Assembly: GCF_003732265.1 (NCBI RefSeq)
Contig: NZ_MOBK01000001.1
Span: 248,001-312,000 of the forward strand
Source of the DNA: Pseudomonas brassicacearum
GTDB lineage: Bacteria; Pseudomonadota; Gammaproteobacteria; Pseudomonadales; Pseudomonadaceae
Direction of reading: 5' to 3'
DNA length: 64,000 bases
Positions 1 to 10,426 of this stretch are shown here, one piece after another. The notes under the pieces were generated by a model. It was not told the origin of the DNA and did no database searches. It worked only from the letters and a program-made list of their open reading frames with translations. The first letter of the stretch is position 1. Every line of letters starts with the position of its first letter. Position numbers and translations under genes: made by a program.

Positions 1-1146
1 ATGATTGTCTCGCTGACGATTGTCGTCAGCCGCGCCATCACCAGCCCGCTGCTCACGCTGTTCCTGAGCAACAAACTCGGCCTCAACCAACAGGACGTCG
101 GTTTGCTGCTGGGCATCGCGGTGTTTATCGCCACGCTGCTCGCGCTCTATGGCGGCTACATCATCGACCGTCTGGAAAAGCGCCGGCTGCTGATCCTCGC
201 CATGCTTTCCAGCGCCATCGGCTTTGTATTGCTGACATTCGCCGAGAACCTCTACCTGACCACCGCCACGCTGGTGATCACTGAAACGGCTTCGGCGCTG
301 TTTTTGATCGGATCGAAAGCGATCCTCAGCGAAAACCTGCCCATGGGCCAGCGCGCCAAGGCCTTTTCCCTGCGCTACACCTTGACCAACATCGGCTATG
401 CCACCGGGCCGATGCTCGGCGTGGTGATTGCCGGCGTGTACCCGATTGCGCCGTTCCTGATCGCTGGCGGCATCGCGTTTTTCAGCATTTTCCTGATGAT
501 CGGGATCCCCAAGGATTCGGCCCAGCCACCTGCCATCGGCCAACCCCAAAGCTTTCTCAAGACGCTGATCACCCTGAAAAACGACCGCACGCTGATCATG
601 TTCACCTGCGGCTGCCTGCTCAGTACGGTGGTCCACGGCCGGTTCACGTTGTACCTGTCGCAATACCTGCTGGTGACGCATGATTCCAAACGCGCCCTCG
701 AAACCATGGCCGCCCTGCTCGCCTGCAACGCCATCAGCGTGATCCTGCTGCAATACCAGATCGGCCGGTTTCTCAAGCGTGAACAACTGCGCTACTGGAT
801 TGCCGGGGGCACCAGCCTGTTCATCGTCGGCCTGATCGGTTTCAGCCTGGCCGACAGCCTGGTGTCGTGGTGCGTGGCCATGTTCATCTTCACCCTCGGC
901 GAAATGATCATTTACCCCGCCGAGTTCCTGTTCGTCGACACCCTGGCCCCGGAAGAACTGCGCGGCAGCTATTACGGTGCGCAGAACCTCGCCGCACTCG
1001 GCGGCGCACTGAGCCCGGTGATCTGCGGTTTCCTGCTGATGCACACGCCCGCACCGACGATGTTCTACGCCCTGAGCGCACTCACCGCGATGGGCGGATT
1101 CCTGTGCTTCATGAGCGGACGGCGCGTGGCGATACTGCAAAATTAA
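1..1146 (+). CDS. MFS transporter, 5' end probably cut by the window
   Basis: The 381 visible residues form a major facilitator superfamily transporter with about 11-12 hydrophobic segments, including a GGYIIDRLEKRR loop between early helices that matches the MFS loop 2-3 signature. The window begins exactly on an ATG, but the first visible residues are already inside a membrane helix. Family members usually carry a short cytoplasmic leader, so the true start is probably upstream. The overall style resembles MdtH/YdeE-type drug exporters, but the substrate cannot be told from sequence. The stop codon lies inside an inverted repeat (1143-1165). Confidence 0.85.
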   Translation: MIVSLTIVVSRAITSPLLTLFLSNKLGLNQQDVGLLLGIAVFIATLLALYGGYIIDRLEKRRLLILAMLSSAIGFVLLTFAENLYLTTATLVITETASALFLIGSKAILSENLPMGQRAKAFSLRYTLTNIGYATGPMLGVVIAGVYPIAPFLIAGGIAFFSIFLMIGIPKDSAQPPAIGQPQSFLKTLITLKNDRTLIMFTCGCLLSTVVHGRFTLYLSQYLLVTHDSKRALETMAALLACNAISVILLQYQIGRFLKREQLRYWIAGGTSLFIVGLIGFSLADSLVSWCVAMFIFTLGEMIIYPAEFLFVDTLAPEELRGSYYGAQNLAALGGALSPVICGFLLMHTPAPTMFYALSALTAMGGFLCFMSGRRVAILQN

Positions 1147-1165
1147 TGCACTGAAGCTGCATTAA
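1143..1165. terminator. inverted repeat at the MFS stop codon
   Basis: TTAATGCA and TGCATTAA form perfect 8-bp arms around a 7-nt loop, and the left arm includes the TAA stop. No T-run follows, so this is a weak terminator candidate or an mRNA-stabilising hairpin. Confidence 0.35.
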
Positions 1166-1306
1166 TATGAATTTGTCAGCACATGGAATCAACGGCACAC
1201 TGTGCCCGTTCCTCCCCCAATCGTTGGAACACCTTCAAGGGCTTTCTGGATATCCCAGCCAAGCCTTTTTTTTTATTCGTTTTTTTGTCCATGGATCGAT
1301 TTCATC

Positions 1307-2014
1307 ATGCTTGCTCGCTGGTTGCCCGCCGCCATCAACACCCGTCCTTCCGAATGGAGCCGCGCCGCCATCGGCATGGCCCTCGGGACGCTGTTCAGCG
1401 TCTGGGTTTGCGGGCAAGTGTTTGGCATGGACGTGGCGCAGCACCTGATCGGCCCGCTGGGCGCTTCGGCGGTATTGTTGTTTGCCGTGTCCTCCGGCGC
1501 CCTCGCCCAGCCGTGGTCGATTCTGGGCGGCTACTTGAGCGCCGGGGTGGTTTCGCTGCTGGTCGCCCACGTGCTCGGGCGAACCCTCGGCAGTGCCTGC
1601 CTGGCGGCGGGCATGGCGCTGATGTTGATGTGCTGGCTGCGTTGCCTGCATCCGCCGGCCGGGGCTTTGGCGCTGCTGTTGGTGTTGGCCGACCCGGTCA
1701 CCATCGCCATGGACTGGAAGGCCCTCGGCCCGGTGATGCTCGGTGCCTCAGCAATGCTGCTCAGCGCCCTGGCGTACAACAACCTGACACGCATTCGCTA
1801 CCCGAAACGCGCCAGCGAACCGGCGGCCGTGATCCCCGCCGACCACCCGCCCGTCGACACCCAGGCCATCACCGCACAAGACCTGAAACTGGCGTTGGCG
1901 GACATGGAGGCGTTCTTCGATGTGACGCCTGAAGACCTCGAACAGCTGATCCACGCCAGTGAATTGCATGCCAAGCGGCGCAGCATCAGCGAAGTCCTCA
2001 GCAAACGAATTTGA
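1307..2014 (+). CDS. HPP family integral membrane protein
   Basis: This 235-aa protein has several transmembrane segments and carries the family hallmark LHPPAGA, preceded by a GPLGASAVLLF stretch, as in HPP-family membrane proteins. Some plant and cyanobacterial members are linked to nitrite transport, but the role in Pseudomonas is not established. The C-terminal 70 residues are soluble and acidic and look like a short leftover of the CBS-type tail found in longer members. I chose ATG 1307 because the codons upstream (from GTG 1202) encode a low-complexity Phe-rich leader over a T-tract and lack family similarity. Confidence 0.8.
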   Translation: MLARWLPAAINTRPSEWSRAAIGMALGTLFSVWVCGQVFGMDVAQHLIGPLGASAVLLFAVSSGALAQPWSILGGYLSAGVVSLLVAHVLGRTLGSACLAAGMALMLMCWLRCLHPPAGALALLLVLADPVTIAMDWKALGPVMLGASAMLLSALAYNNLTRIRYPKRASEPAAVIPADHPPVDTQAITAQDLKLALADMEAFFDVTPEDLEQLIHASELHAKRRSISEVLSKRI

Positions 2015-2119
2015 CCAATCCTTGTGGAAGCAGGCATTGGCCTTAAGGCAAAAACGCAGACAGAACCTGCACATATCCCGGTTGTACATCACAAATTTGC
2101 ACTGGTACGATCCTGCATC

Positions 2120-2133
2120 GCTCGCGCGCGAGC
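2120..2133. promoter_or_regulatory. 14-bp perfect palindrome upstream of the hydrolase operon
   Basis: GCTCGCGCGCGAGC is fully self-complementary and lies 37 nt upstream of the ATG at 2170. It may be an operator, or a remnant of a REP-like palindrome. No regulator can be assigned. Confidence 0.3.
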
Positions 2134-2169
2134 ATCTCTATAAAGAACAATAAAAGCAGGGAGTTACTG

Positions 2170-3276
2170 ATGACTGCTCAGGTTTCATCGAAGGCGACTT
2201 CGTCCATGAATGCCACGCAAAACGACGTGCTGGCCGAGGTTCGTAACCACATCGGTCACCTGACCCTCAACCGCCCCGCCGGCCTCAACGCCCTGACCCT
2301 GGACATGGTGCGCAATCTGCAGCGTCAACTCGACGCCTGGGCCCAGGATCCACAGGTACACGCGGTGGTCTTGCGCGGTGCCGGCGAGAAAGCCTTCTGT
2401 GCCGGCGGCGATATTCGTTCGCTGTATGACAGTTTCAAAAGCGGCGACACGCTGCACCAGGACTTCTTCGTCGAGGAATACGCCCTCGACCTCGCCATTC
2501 ACCATTACCGCAAACCCGTGCTCGCCTTGATGGACGGCTTCGTCCTGGGCGGCGGCATGGGTCTGGTGCAAGGCGCCGATCTGCGAGTGGTCACGGAAAA
2601 AAGCCGACTGGCGATGCCGGAAGTCGGCATTGGCTACTTCCCGGACGTCGGTGGCAGCTACTTCCTGCCACGCATCCCCGGCGAGATTGGGATGTACCTC
2701 GGTGTCAGCGGTGTGCAGATTCGCGCGGCGGATGCGCTCTATTGCGGGTTGGCCGACTGGTATCTGGAGAGCGAAAAACTGGCCGTGCTGGACGACAAAC
2801 TCGACCAGCTCGAATGGCACGACACGCCGCTCAAAGACCTGCAGGGCTTGCTGGCTAAACTCGCGGTGCAGCAACTGCCCGACGCACCGCTGGAAGCGCT
2901 GCGCCCGGCCATCGACCACTTCTTCGCCTTGCCCGATGTGCCGAGTATTGTTGAGCAACTGCGTGAAGTGACGATTGCCGACAGCCATGAGTGGGCACTG
3001 AGCACCGCCGACCTGCTGGACAGCCGTTCGCCGCTGGCCATGGGCGTGACCCTGGAAATGCTCCGTCGTGGTCGGCACTTGAGTCTGGAAGACTGCTTCG
3101 CCCTTGAGCTGCACCTGGACCGTCAATGGTTCGAGCGCGGCGACCTGATCGAAGGCGTGCGCGCCTTGCTGATCGACAAAGACAAGACGCCGCGCTGGAA
3201 CCCGCCGACCCTAAAGGCACTGGATGCCGAGCACGTCGCGAGTTTCTTCAACGGCCTTGATGAAAGCGGGAACTGA
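2170..3276 (+). CDS. 3-hydroxyisobutyryl-CoA hydrolase (HIBCH type)
   Basis: A crotonase-fold enzyme of 368 aa that should release 3-hydroxyisobutyrate from its CoA thioester in valine breakdown. The oxyanion-hole segments CAGGDI (77-82) and GGGMG (127-131) are present. PEVGIGYFPDVGG holds Glu151 and Asp159 in the positions used by HIBCH rather than by plain hydratases. The long C-terminal half (residues about 220-368) is also typical of hydrolases. An AGGGAG ribosome site sits 6 nt before ATG 2170. Only 3 nt separate it from the acyl-CoA dehydrogenase gene that follows, so the two are co-translated. Valine is the most likely substrate source; other beta-hydroxyacyl-CoAs are possible. Confidence 0.85.
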   Translation: MTAQVSSKATSSMNATQNDVLAEVRNHIGHLTLNRPAGLNALTLDMVRNLQRQLDAWAQDPQVHAVVLRGAGEKAFCAGGDIRSLYDSFKSGDTLHQDFFVEEYALDLAIHHYRKPVLALMDGFVLGGGMGLVQGADLRVVTEKSRLAMPEVGIGYFPDVGGSYFLPRIPGEIGMYLGVSGVQIRAADALYCGLADWYLESEKLAVLDDKLDQLEWHDTPLKDLQGLLAKLAVQQLPDAPLEALRPAIDHFFALPDVPSIVEQLREVTIADSHEWALSTADLLDSRSPLAMGVTLEMLRRGRHLSLEDCFALELHLDRQWFERGDLIEGVRALLIDKDKTPRWNPPTLKALDAEHVASFFNGLDESGN

Positions 3277-3279
3277 GCC

Positions 3280-4431
3280 ATGCACGATATCGAATTGAGC
3301 GAAGAGCAAGTCATGATCCGCGACATGGCCCGGGACTTTGCCCGCGGCGAAATCGCGCCCCATGCACAAGCCTGGGAAAAGGCTGGCTGGATCGACGACG
3401 GTCTGGTGGCGAAGATGGGGGAACTCGGGCTGCTGGGCATGGTGGTGCCTGAAGAATGGGGCGGCACCTATGTCGACTACGTGGCCTACGCCTTGGCGGT
3501 GGAAGAGATTTCCGCGGGTGATGGCGCTACCGGTGCGCTGATGAGCATCCACAACTCGGTCGGCTGCGGTCCGGTTTTGAACTACGGCACCGAAGAACAG
3601 AAACAGACCTGGTTGCCGGATCTTGCCAGCGGCCAGGCCATCGGCTGCTTCTGCCTGACCGAACCACAAGCCGGTTCCGAAGCGCACAACCTGCGTACCC
3701 GCGCCGAACTGCGCGACGGCCAGTGGGTGATCAACGGCGCCAAGCAATTTGTCAGCAACGGCAAACGGGCGAAACTGGCGATTGTGTTTGCCGTGACCGA
3801 TCCGGACTTGGGCAAACGCGGTATTTCGGCCTTCCTGGTGCCGACCGACACCGCCGGTTTTATCGTCGATCGCACTGAACACAAGATGGGCATCCGCGCC
3901 TCCGACACCTGCGCGGTGACGTTGAACAACTGCACCATTGCCGAAGCCAACCTGCTGGGTGAACGCGGCAAAGGCCTGTCCATCGCCCTGTCCAACCTCG
4001 AAGGCGGCCGTATCGGCATTGCCGCGCAAGCGTTGGGCATTGCCCGTGCCGCGTTTGAAGCGGCGTTGGCCTATGCGCGGGATCGGGTGCAATTCGACAA
4101 GCCGATCATCGAACACCAGAGCATCGCCAACATGCTCGCCGACATGCACATGCAGCTGAACGCCGCGCGCTTGCTCATCCTGCATGCGGCGCGCCTGCGC
4201 ACGGCCGGCAAACCCTGCCTGTCGCAAGCCTCACAGGCCAAGCTGTTCGCCTCGGAAATGGCCGAGAAGGTGTGTTCGTCCGCGATTCAGATTCATGGCG
4301 GTTATGGGTATCTGGAAGACTATCCCGTGGAGAAGTACTACCGGGATGCGCGGATTACGCAGATTTACGAAGGGTCGAGCGAGATACAGCGGATGGTGAT
4401 CGCCCGCGAGCTAAAGAACTATCTGGTGTAA
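3280..4431 (+). CDS. acyl-CoA dehydrogenase, likely isobutyryl-CoA type
   Basis: A 383-aa flavoprotein of the SCAD/IBD family. It contains the N-terminal helical domain, the [18 protein letters not shown]-binding signature near residue 125, and [10 protein letters not shown] near the C-terminus, with Glu364 as the expected catalytic base. It oxidises a short acyl-CoA to the 2-enoyl-CoA and passes electrons to ETF. The co-transcribed 3-hydroxyisobutyryl-CoA hydrolase points to isobutyryl-CoA, the valine intermediate, as substrate; this comes from context rather than from a diagnostic residue. The gene ends just before a long perfect inverted repeat shared with the convergent gene. Confidence 0.85.
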   Translation: MHDIELSEEQVMIRDMARDFARGEIAPHAQAWEKAGWIDDGLVAKMGELGLLGMVVPEEWGGTYVDYVAYALAVEEISAGDGATGALMSIHNSVGCGPVLNYGTEEQKQTWLPDLASGQAIGCFCLTEPQAGSEAHNLRTRAELRDGQWVINGAKQFVSNGKRAKLAIVFAVTDPDLGKRGISAFLVPTDTAGFIVDRTEHKMGIRASDTCAVTLNNCTIAEANLLGERGKGLSIALSNLEGGRIGIAAQALGIARAAFEAALAYARDRVQFDKPIIEHQSIANMLADMHMQLNAARLLILHAARLRTAGKPCLSQASQAKLFASEMAEKVCSSAIQIHGGYGYLEDYPVEKYYRDARITQIYEGSSEIQRMVIARELKNYLV

Positions 4432-4442
4432 AAAGCTAAAAG

Positions 4443-4527
4443 CTTCGCGAGCAAGCCCGCTCCCACATTTGACCGCATTCCTCCTGTAAGAATGCGGTCA
4501 AATGTGGGAGCGGGCTTGCTCGCGAAG
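4443..4527. repeat. REPIN with 38-bp perfect arms
   Basis: Arms 4443-4480 and 4490-4527 are exact reverse complements around a 9-nt loop. The outer part is the Pseudomonas REP core (CGCGAGCAAGCCCGC). The inner 14 bp (ATTTGACCGCATTC) are specific to this copy. It lies between two convergent genes and could act as a bidirectional terminator. Confidence 0.9.
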
Positions 4528-4547
4528 GCGTCCGTGAAAACGCTACA

Positions 4548-5321
4548 TCACTTCCCTTGGAACTCAGCCTCACGTTTGGCAATAAACGCCGCCATCCCTT
4601 CCTTCTGATCCTGCGTCGCAAACGCCGCATGGAACACCCGGCGCTCAAAGCGCACGCCTTCGGACAGGCTCACTTCGAACGCGCGGTTCACGCTTTCCTT
4701 GACCATCATCGCAATCGGCAGCGACTTCTTCGCAATCAGCGCTGCGACTTTCAACGCTTCGTCCAACAACTCATCCGCCGGCACGATCCGCGCGACGATG
4801 CCGCAACGCTCCGCTTCCACCGCGTCGATCAAACGCCCGCTCAGGCACATTTCCATGGCCTTGGCCTTGCCCACGGCGCGGGTCAGGCGCTGGGTGCCGC
4901 CCATGCCCGGCAGCACGCCGAGGTTGATTTCCGGCTGGCCGAATTTGGCGTTGTCGCCCGCCAGGATGAAGTCGCACATCAGCGCCAGCTCACAACCACC
5001 GCCCAGGGCAAAACCGTTGACCGCGGCGATGATCGGCTTGCGGCGGTTGGCCACGCGATCGCTGTCGCTGAACAGGTCGTCGATGTAGATTTGCGGGTAG
5101 GTCAGCTCGGCCATTTCCTTGATGTCGGCACCGGCGGCGAAGGCTTTTTTCGAGCCGGTCAGTACGATGCAGCCGATGTTCGAATCGGCTTCCAGGCCAT
5201 CGAGGGCGTGGTTCAGCTCACTGACGATCTGCGCGTTCAACGCGTTCAGCGCTTGCGGCCGGTTCAAGGTAATCAGGCCGACGCGGCCGTGGGTTTCCAG
5301 CAAAATCGTTTCGTAACTCAC
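4548..5321 (-). CDS. enoyl-CoA hydratase (short chain)
   Basis: A 257-aa crotonase that adds water to short-chain 2-enoyl-CoAs. Both catalytic glutamates are present, one in [11 protein letters not shown] and one in [19 protein letters not shown], so it should be a true hydratase rather than an isomerase or hydrolase. AGADIKE provides the first oxyanion-hole amide. It is the last gene of a minus-strand set that starts with an acyl-CoA synthetase, 14 nt after the acyl-CoA dehydrogenase stop. Gene order matches the P. putida PP_2213-PP_2217 cluster as I recall it, in which the equivalent gene is called fadB1x. I infer a role in isoleucine and short-chain acid or alcohol degradation. Confidence 0.88.
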   Translation of the reverse strand: MSYETILLETHGRVGLITLNRPQALNALNAQIVSELNHALDGLEADSNIGCIVLTGSKKAFAAGADIKEMAELTYPQIYIDDLFSDSDRVANRRKPIIAAVNGFALGGGCELALMCDFILAGDNAKFGQPEINLGVLPGMGGTQRLTRAVGKAKAMEMCLSGRLIDAVEAERCGIVARIVPADELLDEALKVAALIAKKSLPIAMMVKESVNRAFEVSLSEGVRFERRVFHAAFATQDQKEGMAAFIAKREAEFQGK

Positions 5322-5335
5322 AGAGGGACTCCTTC

Positions 5336-6463
5336 TTATAAATTGCGCGAAATAACCATGCGTTGAATATCGCTGGTGCCTTCGTAGATCTGGCAGACCC
5401 GCACGTCGCGGTAGATCCGCTCCAGCGGGAAGTCGTTGAGGTAACCGTAACCGCCGAGGGTTTGCAATGCCGAGGAGCAGACCTTTTCAGCCATTTCCGA
5501 GGCGAACAGCTTGGCCATGGACGCTTCGACCAGTGCCGGTTTGCCGCTGTCACGCAGCGCCGCCGCGTAATGCACCATCTGCCGGGCCACGGCAATTTTC
5601 GTGGCCATGTCGGCGAGGCGGAACGCAACGGCCTGGTGTTCGATGATCGGCTTGCCGAAACTCTCGCGCTCACGGGCGTAGTCGCGGGCCGCTTCGAACG
5701 CGGCGCGGGCCATGCCCACCGATTGCGACGCAATGCCGACACGACCGCCTTCGAGGTTGGCCAGGGCGATTCGGTAACCTTCGCCCTCTTCGCCCAATCG
5801 GTTGGCGACCGGGACTTTAACGTCTTCGAACAGGATCTGGCAGGTGTCGGACGCGTGCTGACCGAGTTTGTCTTCAACCCGTGCGACTTTATAGCCCGGT
5901 GAATCAGTTGGCACGATCAACGCGGTGATCCCACGTTTGCCGGCGCTCGGGTCTGTCACGGCAAACACGATCACCACTCCGGCATTCTGCCCGGAGGTAA
6001 TGAACTGTTTGCAGCCGTTGAGCACGTAGTGATCGCCTTCCAGGCGCGCGCGGGTTTTCAGGCCGCTGGCGTCGGAACCAGCCTGCGGTTCGGTCAGGGC
6101 AAAGGCGCCGAGCATCGCGCCGCTGGCCAGGGGCTTGAGGAAGCGTTCTTTCTGATCGTCGTTGCCGTAGTGCAGGATCGGCACGCAGCCCACGGAGTTG
6201 TGCACGCTCATGATGGTCGAGCACGCACCGTCGCCGGCGGCGATTTCTTCCAGGGCCATGGCGTAGGCTAGGTAACCGGTGTCGCACCCGCCCCACTGCT
6301 CCGGCACCAGCATGCCGAAGAAGCCGAGTTCAGCCATTTCACCGATGGCTTCCTTGGGGAAGCGGTGTTCGCGATCCCAATCGGCGGCGAACGGTTTCAG
6401 CCGTTCCTGGGCGAACTGCCGGGCGGCTTCGCTGATCTGCAGTTGTTCGTCATTGGGAATCAT
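5336..6463 (-). CDS. acyl-CoA dehydrogenase, short/branched chain
   Basis: A 375-aa FAD enzyme with the [14 protein letters not shown] signature and a C-terminal [10 protein letters not shown], where Glu361 is the expected base. It introduces the 2,3 double bond in a short or 2-methyl-branched acyl-CoA. It is a different paralogue from the dehydrogenase at 3280-4431, and the two genes face each other. Its neighbours supply the next three beta-oxidation steps and a CoA ligase. The equivalent P. putida gene (PP_2216) is described as preferring short chains, which fits. 2-Methylbutyryl-CoA or butyryl-CoA is the best guess for the substrate. Confidence 0.88.
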   Translation of the reverse strand: MIPNDEQLQISEAARQFAQERLKPFAADWDREHRFPKEAIGEMAELGFFGMLVPEQWGGCDTGYLAYAMALEEIAAGDGACSTIMSVHNSVGCVPILHYGNDDQKERFLKPLASGAMLGAFALTEPQAGSDASGLKTRARLEGDHYVLNGCKQFITSGQNAGVVIVFAVTDPSAGKRGITALIVPTDSPGYKVARVEDKLGQHASDTCQILFEDVKVPVANRLGEEGEGYRIALANLEGGRVGIASQSVGMARAAFEAARDYARERESFGKPIIEHQAVAFRLADMATKIAVARQMVHYAAALRDSGKPALVEASMAKLFASEMAEKVCSSALQTLGGYGYLNDFPLERIYRDVRVCQIYEGTSDIQRMVISRNL

Positions 6464-6516
6464 GCCAAGTCCTTAAAATTTGCCTGTCGTACAAAATGAC
6501 CGGCTGAAACACTGAA

Positions 6517-6610
6517 CCTGTGGGAGCGGGCTTGCTCGCGAAAGCGGTGTGTCATTCAACATTGATGTCGCCTGACACGGCCTCTTCGCGGGCAAGCCCG
6601 CTCCCACAGG
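6517..6610. repeat. REPIN inside the acyl-CoA operon
   Basis: Two REP cores in opposite orientation (GGGAGCGGGCTTGCTCGCG and its near complement) are separated by a spacer containing CATTCAACATTGATGT. It sits in the 162-nt gap between the thiolase stop and the dehydrogenase start, so it could set differential expression within the operon. Confidence 0.85.
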
Positions 6611-6625
6611 GATTGGCGTCAGCCC

Positions 6626-7819
6626 TCAGTAGAGGCATTCAACCGCCATGGCCGTGGCTTCGCCGCCGCCGATGCAGATCGCTGCGACGCCGCGTTTCAG
6701 GCCTTTCTGGCGCAGGGCCGAGAGCAAGGTCACGAGAATTCGCGCGCCCGACGCACCAATCGGGTGGCCCAAGGCGCACGCGCCGCCGTGAACGTTGACC
6801 TTCTCGTGGGGGATTTCCAGTTTGGTCATCGTGACCAGACTGACCACGGCGAAGGCTTCGTTCACTTCGAACAGTTCGACCTGGTCCAGCGACCAGCCGG
6901 TTTTTTTCATCAGCTTCTTGATCGCGCCCACTGGCGCCACCGGGAACAGGCCCGGGGTGTCGGCAAACGCCGCGTGACCGTGAATCACTGCCAGCGGTTT
7001 CAGCCCTTGTTTCTCGGCTTCGGAACGGCGCATCAGCACCAGTGCCGCCGCGCCATCGGAGATCGAACTGGAGTTCGCCGCCGTGACCGTGCCGCCATCG
7101 CGGAACGCCGCTTTCAACGAGGCAATCTTGTCCAGTTTGGCTTTCGGTGGCTGTTCGTCGTTGCTGATCAGCACCTGTTCTTTTCCGACCATGACCGACA
7201 CCGGGACGATCTCGTCCTTGAAGCTGCCGTCCTTGATCGCCTGCTGTGCGCGGGTGGTCGAGGCGATGGCAAAGGCGTCTTGCGCTTCGCGGGTAAAGCC
7301 GTTGGTTTCGGCGCAATCCTCAGCGAAGGTGCCCATCAGGCGGCCTTTGTCGTAGGCATCTTCCAGACCGTCGAGGAACATATGATCGAGCACACGCCCG
7401 TGGCCCATGCGATAACCGCTGCGTGCACGGTCCAGCAGGTATGGCGCGTTGGACATGCTTTCCATGCCGCCCGCGACCACGATTTCAGCACTGCCGGCCA
7501 CCAGCATGTCGTGGGCCAGAATCGCCGCTTCCATGCCCGAACCGCACATCTTGTTCAGCGTGGTGCAACGGGTCGATTTGTCCAGCCCGGCGCCCAGTGC
7601 AGCCTGACGCGCCGGCGCCTGGCCAAGGCCAGCGGACAGGACGCAGCCGAACAGCACTTCCTCGACCGATTCGGCATTGATGCCGGCGCGCTCGACGGCG
7701 GCGCGGATGGCCAGAGCGCCGAGTTGCGGTGCGGTCAGGCTTTTCAGTTCGCCCTGAAACCCACCCATCGGGGTGCGGACGGCGCTGACGATAACAATCG
7801 GATCGTTGGCAATGGTCAT
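6626..7819 (-). CDS. acetyl-CoA C-acyltransferase (thiolase)
   Basis: A 397-aa degradative thiolase that cleaves 3-ketoacyl-CoA to acetyl-CoA plus a shortened acyl-CoA. The nucleophile Cys92 is in LNKMCGSGMEAA, His352 in CALGHPIGASG and Cys382 in AAICIGGGEA, so the active site is complete. The start is 11 nt after the stop of the dehydrogenase gene before it, with GGAG just upstream. In the same pathway it would split 2-methylacetoacetyl-CoA to acetyl-CoA and propionyl-CoA, by analogy to the fadAx position in P. putida. Confidence 0.9.
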   Translation of the reverse strand: MTIANDPIVIVSAVRTPMGGFQGELKSLTAPQLGALAIRAAVERAGINAESVEEVLFGCVLSAGLGQAPARQAALGAGLDKSTRCTTLNKMCGSGMEAAILAHDMLVAGSAEIVVAGGMESMSNAPYLLDRARSGYRMGHGRVLDHMFLDGLEDAYDKGRLMGTFAEDCAETNGFTREAQDAFAIASTTRAQQAIKDGSFKDEIVPVSVMVGKEQVLISNDEQPPKAKLDKIASLKAAFRDGGTVTAANSSSISDGAAALVLMRRSEAEKQGLKPLAVIHGHAAFADTPGLFPVAPVGAIKKLMKKTGWSLDQVELFEVNEAFAVVSLVTMTKLEIPHEKVNVHGGACALGHPIGASGARILVTLLSALRQKGLKRGVAAICIGGGEATAMAVECLY

Positions 7820-7830
7820 GTCAAAACTCC

Positions 7831-8592
7831 TTACTTGGCGGCCATGCGCAAGGCACCGTCGAGACGGATCACCTCGCCGTTGAGCATGCTGTTTTCAATG
7901 ATATGCCGGACCAGCGCGGCGTACTCGCCAGGTTTGCCCAGGCGTGGCGGGAATGGCACGCCAGCGGCCAGCGAATCGCGGACTTCCTGGGTCATGCCGG
8001 CCATCATCGGCGTTTCGAAAATGCCCGGGGCGATGGTCATCACGCGGATGCCAAAGCGCGCCAGTTCGCGGGCGGCGGGCAAGGTCAGGCTGACGATTGC
8101 CCCCTTGGACGCAGCATAAGCAGCCTGGCCGATCTGGCCGTCATAAGCAGCGGCGGAGGCCGTATTGATGATCACGCCGCGTTCCCCATCGGCGTCGGGA
8201 TGGGTTTCGGCGATAGCCGCCGAGGCCAGGCGCAGCATGTTGAAGCTGCCGATCAGGTTGACGTTGATCACCTGGCTGAAACTGGCCAGTGAGTGCAGGC
8301 CGTTCTTGCCGAGGATCTTCTCGCCACGCACGATACCGGCGCAGTTGACCAGACCGTTAAGGCCACCGAAGGCCTTGACCGTCGCCTGCACCGCCGCTTC
8401 CGCTGCCGCTTCGTTGCTGATGTCCGCGACCACGCTTTGCGCGCCCAGACGCTGGGCCTGCGCCGCCACGGCCTCGGCATTCATGTCCACCAGCATCACT
8501 TTGGCGCCGGCCGCAACCAACATTTCAGCGGTGGCAGCACCCAGGCCGGAAGCACCGCCGGTGACCAGAAAAATCTTGTTTTCGATCTGCAT
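7831..8592 (-). CDS. SDR 3-hydroxyacyl-CoA dehydrogenase (HSD10-like)
   Basis: A 253-aa short-chain dehydrogenase. TGGASGLG (11-18) is the NAD loop, NCAG (83-86) supports the fold, and Ser146, Tyr159 and Lys163 (YAASK) form the catalytic set. It is the type II 3-hydroxyacyl-CoA dehydrogenase family (human HSD17B10), which oxidises 2-methyl-3-hydroxybutyryl-CoA. Two adjacent ATGs (8595 and 8592) follow AAGGA; 8592 gives the better spacing of 7 nt. The reading frame runs on upstream to 8730, but those codons overlap the synthetase gene and do not look like protein. The synthetase stop is 16 nt upstream. Confidence 0.88.
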   Translation of the reverse strand: MQIENKIFLVTGGASGLGAATAEMLVAAGAKVMLVDMNAEAVAAQAQRLGAQSVVADISNEAAAEAAVQATVKAFGGLNGLVNCAGIVRGEKILGKNGLHSLASFSQVINVNLIGSFNMLRLASAAIAETHPDADGERGVIINTASAAAYDGQIGQAAYAASKGAIVSLTLPAARELARFGIRVMTIAPGIFETPMMAGMTQEVRDSLAAGVPFPPRLGKPGEYAALVRHIIENSMLNGEVIRLDGALRMAAK

Positions 8593-8608
8593 CATTGTTT
8601 CCTTGGAT

Positions 8609-10273
8609 TCAAGCTGAAACGTTCTTCGCGGCGGCCTCTTGAGCCTTGGCGATTTCCTGGTTGCGCAAGATAAAGCGCTGCAATTTGCCGCTTGGGGTTT
8701 TCGGCAACTCGCTGACAAATTCGATTTCACGGGGATAGGAATGCGCCGCCAGACGCTTGCGCACGTGTTGGCGCAGTTCTTCGGCCAGCTCCGGTGTGGC
8801 GCGGTATTGCTCGCAGATCACAACGAAGGCCTTGACCAGTTCAGTGCGCTCCGGATCGGGTTTGCCGACCACCGCCGCCTCGACCACGGCCGGGTGCTCG
8901 ATCAACGCGCTTTCGACGTCGAACGGGCCGACGCGGTAGCCGGACGTGGTGATCACGTCATCGCTACGGCCGACGAAACTGATGCTGCCGTCCGGGTTCC
9001 ACTCCACGGTGTCGCCACTTAAATAATAGTCGCCGACGAACGCTTTGGTCGGCGCGCCTTCGTAGCCGTTGAACCAGCACATCGGTGATTGCGTGCGGTC
9101 GATGGCCAGAATGCCGGGCTGACCAATACCGAGTTCCTTGTAGTCATCGTCCAGCACCACGATGCGGTGGCCAGGCGAGGCAAAACCGGCGGCGCCCACA
9201 TGGACCGGGTGTTCCAGTGCGTGGTGATTGCACAGGACCATGCCCAGTTCGGTCTGGCCGTAATGGTCGTGGATGACCACACCGAGGTTGTCGGCGAACC
9301 AGCGGATCACTTCCGGGTTCAGCGGTTCGCCGGCGCTACTGACGATGCGCAGCTTGCCCTTGATCGACTTGGCGAACTCGTCGCCGCCCGCGATCAGCAG
9401 GCGGTAAGCGGTCGGCGAGCCAGTGAGGTTGGTGATCCCGTACTTGTTGATCACCCGGCAGGTGCTTTCGAGGGTGAATGGGCCATCGTAAAAGGTAATC
9501 GGATGCCCCATCGACATCGGCCCGGTGACACCGAAATAGATGCCGTAGGCCCAGCCCGGATCGGCCACGTTCCAGAACGCGTCTTCGGGACGCAAATCCA
9601 CGGCGTCGCGGGTGTAGCTCTGAAAGGCGACGATGGCTTTCAGTGGCACCGACAAGGCTTTCGAAGGACCGGTGGTGCCCGAGGTGAACATCAGCAGGAA
9701 CGGGTCTTCGCCGGTCAGCAGCACCGGTTCGCAGTCGGCGGAATAATTCGCCAGTTCGGCCCAGAAGCTGTAATCGCCACGGACGATGCCCTGGCCTTTG
9801 GCGCCACCGACGGTGACGACGGTCGGGCAGTCGGCGACTTCAGCGAGTTTCGGGCGATTGACCGCGTCGGTCACCACGACTTTGGCCCCGGAGCAGCCGA
9901 GACGGTGTTCGATGGCTTTGGGGCCGAACGCGGTAAAAAGCGGCTGATACACCGCCCCAATGCGCCAGGTGGCGAACACGGTGATCAATAATTCGATGTT
10001 GCGTGGCAGGAGGCCGGCGACCTTGTCGCCCTTCCTCACCCCTTGGGCCAGCAGAAAATTGGCGAAACGTGCGGCTTTGTCCTGCAGATCGCTGAAGGTG
10101 TACGTGGCGCTGGCGCCATCGCGACCTTCCCAGAACAGCGCAATGCGCCCCGGCAAGGCATGCCGGTCGCAACACTCGACACAGGCGTTGAGCGCTTGCA
10201 GGGAACCGCTGAGTGCGGCGTCGACGGTGTGCTGATAATTGAACTGTGATGTGGCAGACAAGTAATCGCGCAT
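8609..10273 (-). CDS. AMP-forming acyl-CoA synthetase
   Basis: A 554-aa member of the ANL superfamily. TSGTTGPSK (197-205) is the ATP loop, HYGQTELGM is motif [15 protein letters not shown] belongs to the hinge region, and PSGK near the C-terminus places the adenylation lysine at 530. It activates a short or medium-chain carboxylate with ATP and CoA. Being first in the set with a dehydrogenase, hydratase, hydroxyacyl dehydrogenase and thiolase suggests that free branched or short fatty acids are fed in here. Length and motifs resemble acetyl/propionyl/butyryl-CoA synthetases of the Acs-like group; the exact substrate is unknown. Confidence 0.87.
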   Translation of the reverse strand: MRDYLSATSQFNYQHTVDAALSGSLQALNACVECCDRHALPGRIALFWEGRDGASATYTFSDLQDKAARFANFLLAQGVRKGDKVAGLLPRNIELLITVFATWRIGAVYQPLFTAFGPKAIEHRLGCSGAKVVVTDAVNRPKLAEVADCPTVVTVGGAKGQGIVRGDYSFWAELANYSADCEPVLLTGEDPFLLMFTSGTTGPSKALSVPLKAIVAFQSYTRDAVDLRPEDAFWNVADPGWAYGIYFGVTGPMSMGHPITFYDGPFTLESTCRVINKYGITNLTGSPTAYRLLIAGGDEFAKSIKGKLRIVSSAGEPLNPEVIRWFADNLGVVIHDHYGQTELGMVLCNHHALEHPVHVGAAGFASPGHRIVVLDDDYKELGIGQPGILAIDRTQSPMCWFNGYEGAPTKAFVGDYYLSGDTVEWNPDGSISFVGRSDDVITTSGYRVGPFDVESALIEHPAVVEAAVVGKPDPERTELVKAFVVICEQYRATPELAEELRQHVRKRLAAHSYPREIEFVSELPKTPSGKLQRFILRNQEIAKAQEAAAKNVSA

Positions 10274-10426
10274 TGCCAGAATCCCTCTGTTTTTTTATTA
10301 GGTTGGGGGAACCGTAAAAAGCAGGGAAATACTCGCTCTGTGGGCAGAACGGGGCAATGGTCAAAGTTATCAAGTTGCGTGACTGCTTTGGCCAAGGTTC
10401 AAGGGTTGTTGTGCCTGGGCGGGCCT

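Noticed and set aside
2103..2118. Sigma-54-like TGGTACGATCCTGCAT upstream of the 3-hydroxyisobutyryl-CoA hydrolase gene
   Set aside because: Only 9 nt lie between the GG and GC dinucleotides; sigma-54 needs 10, and the spacing is strict.
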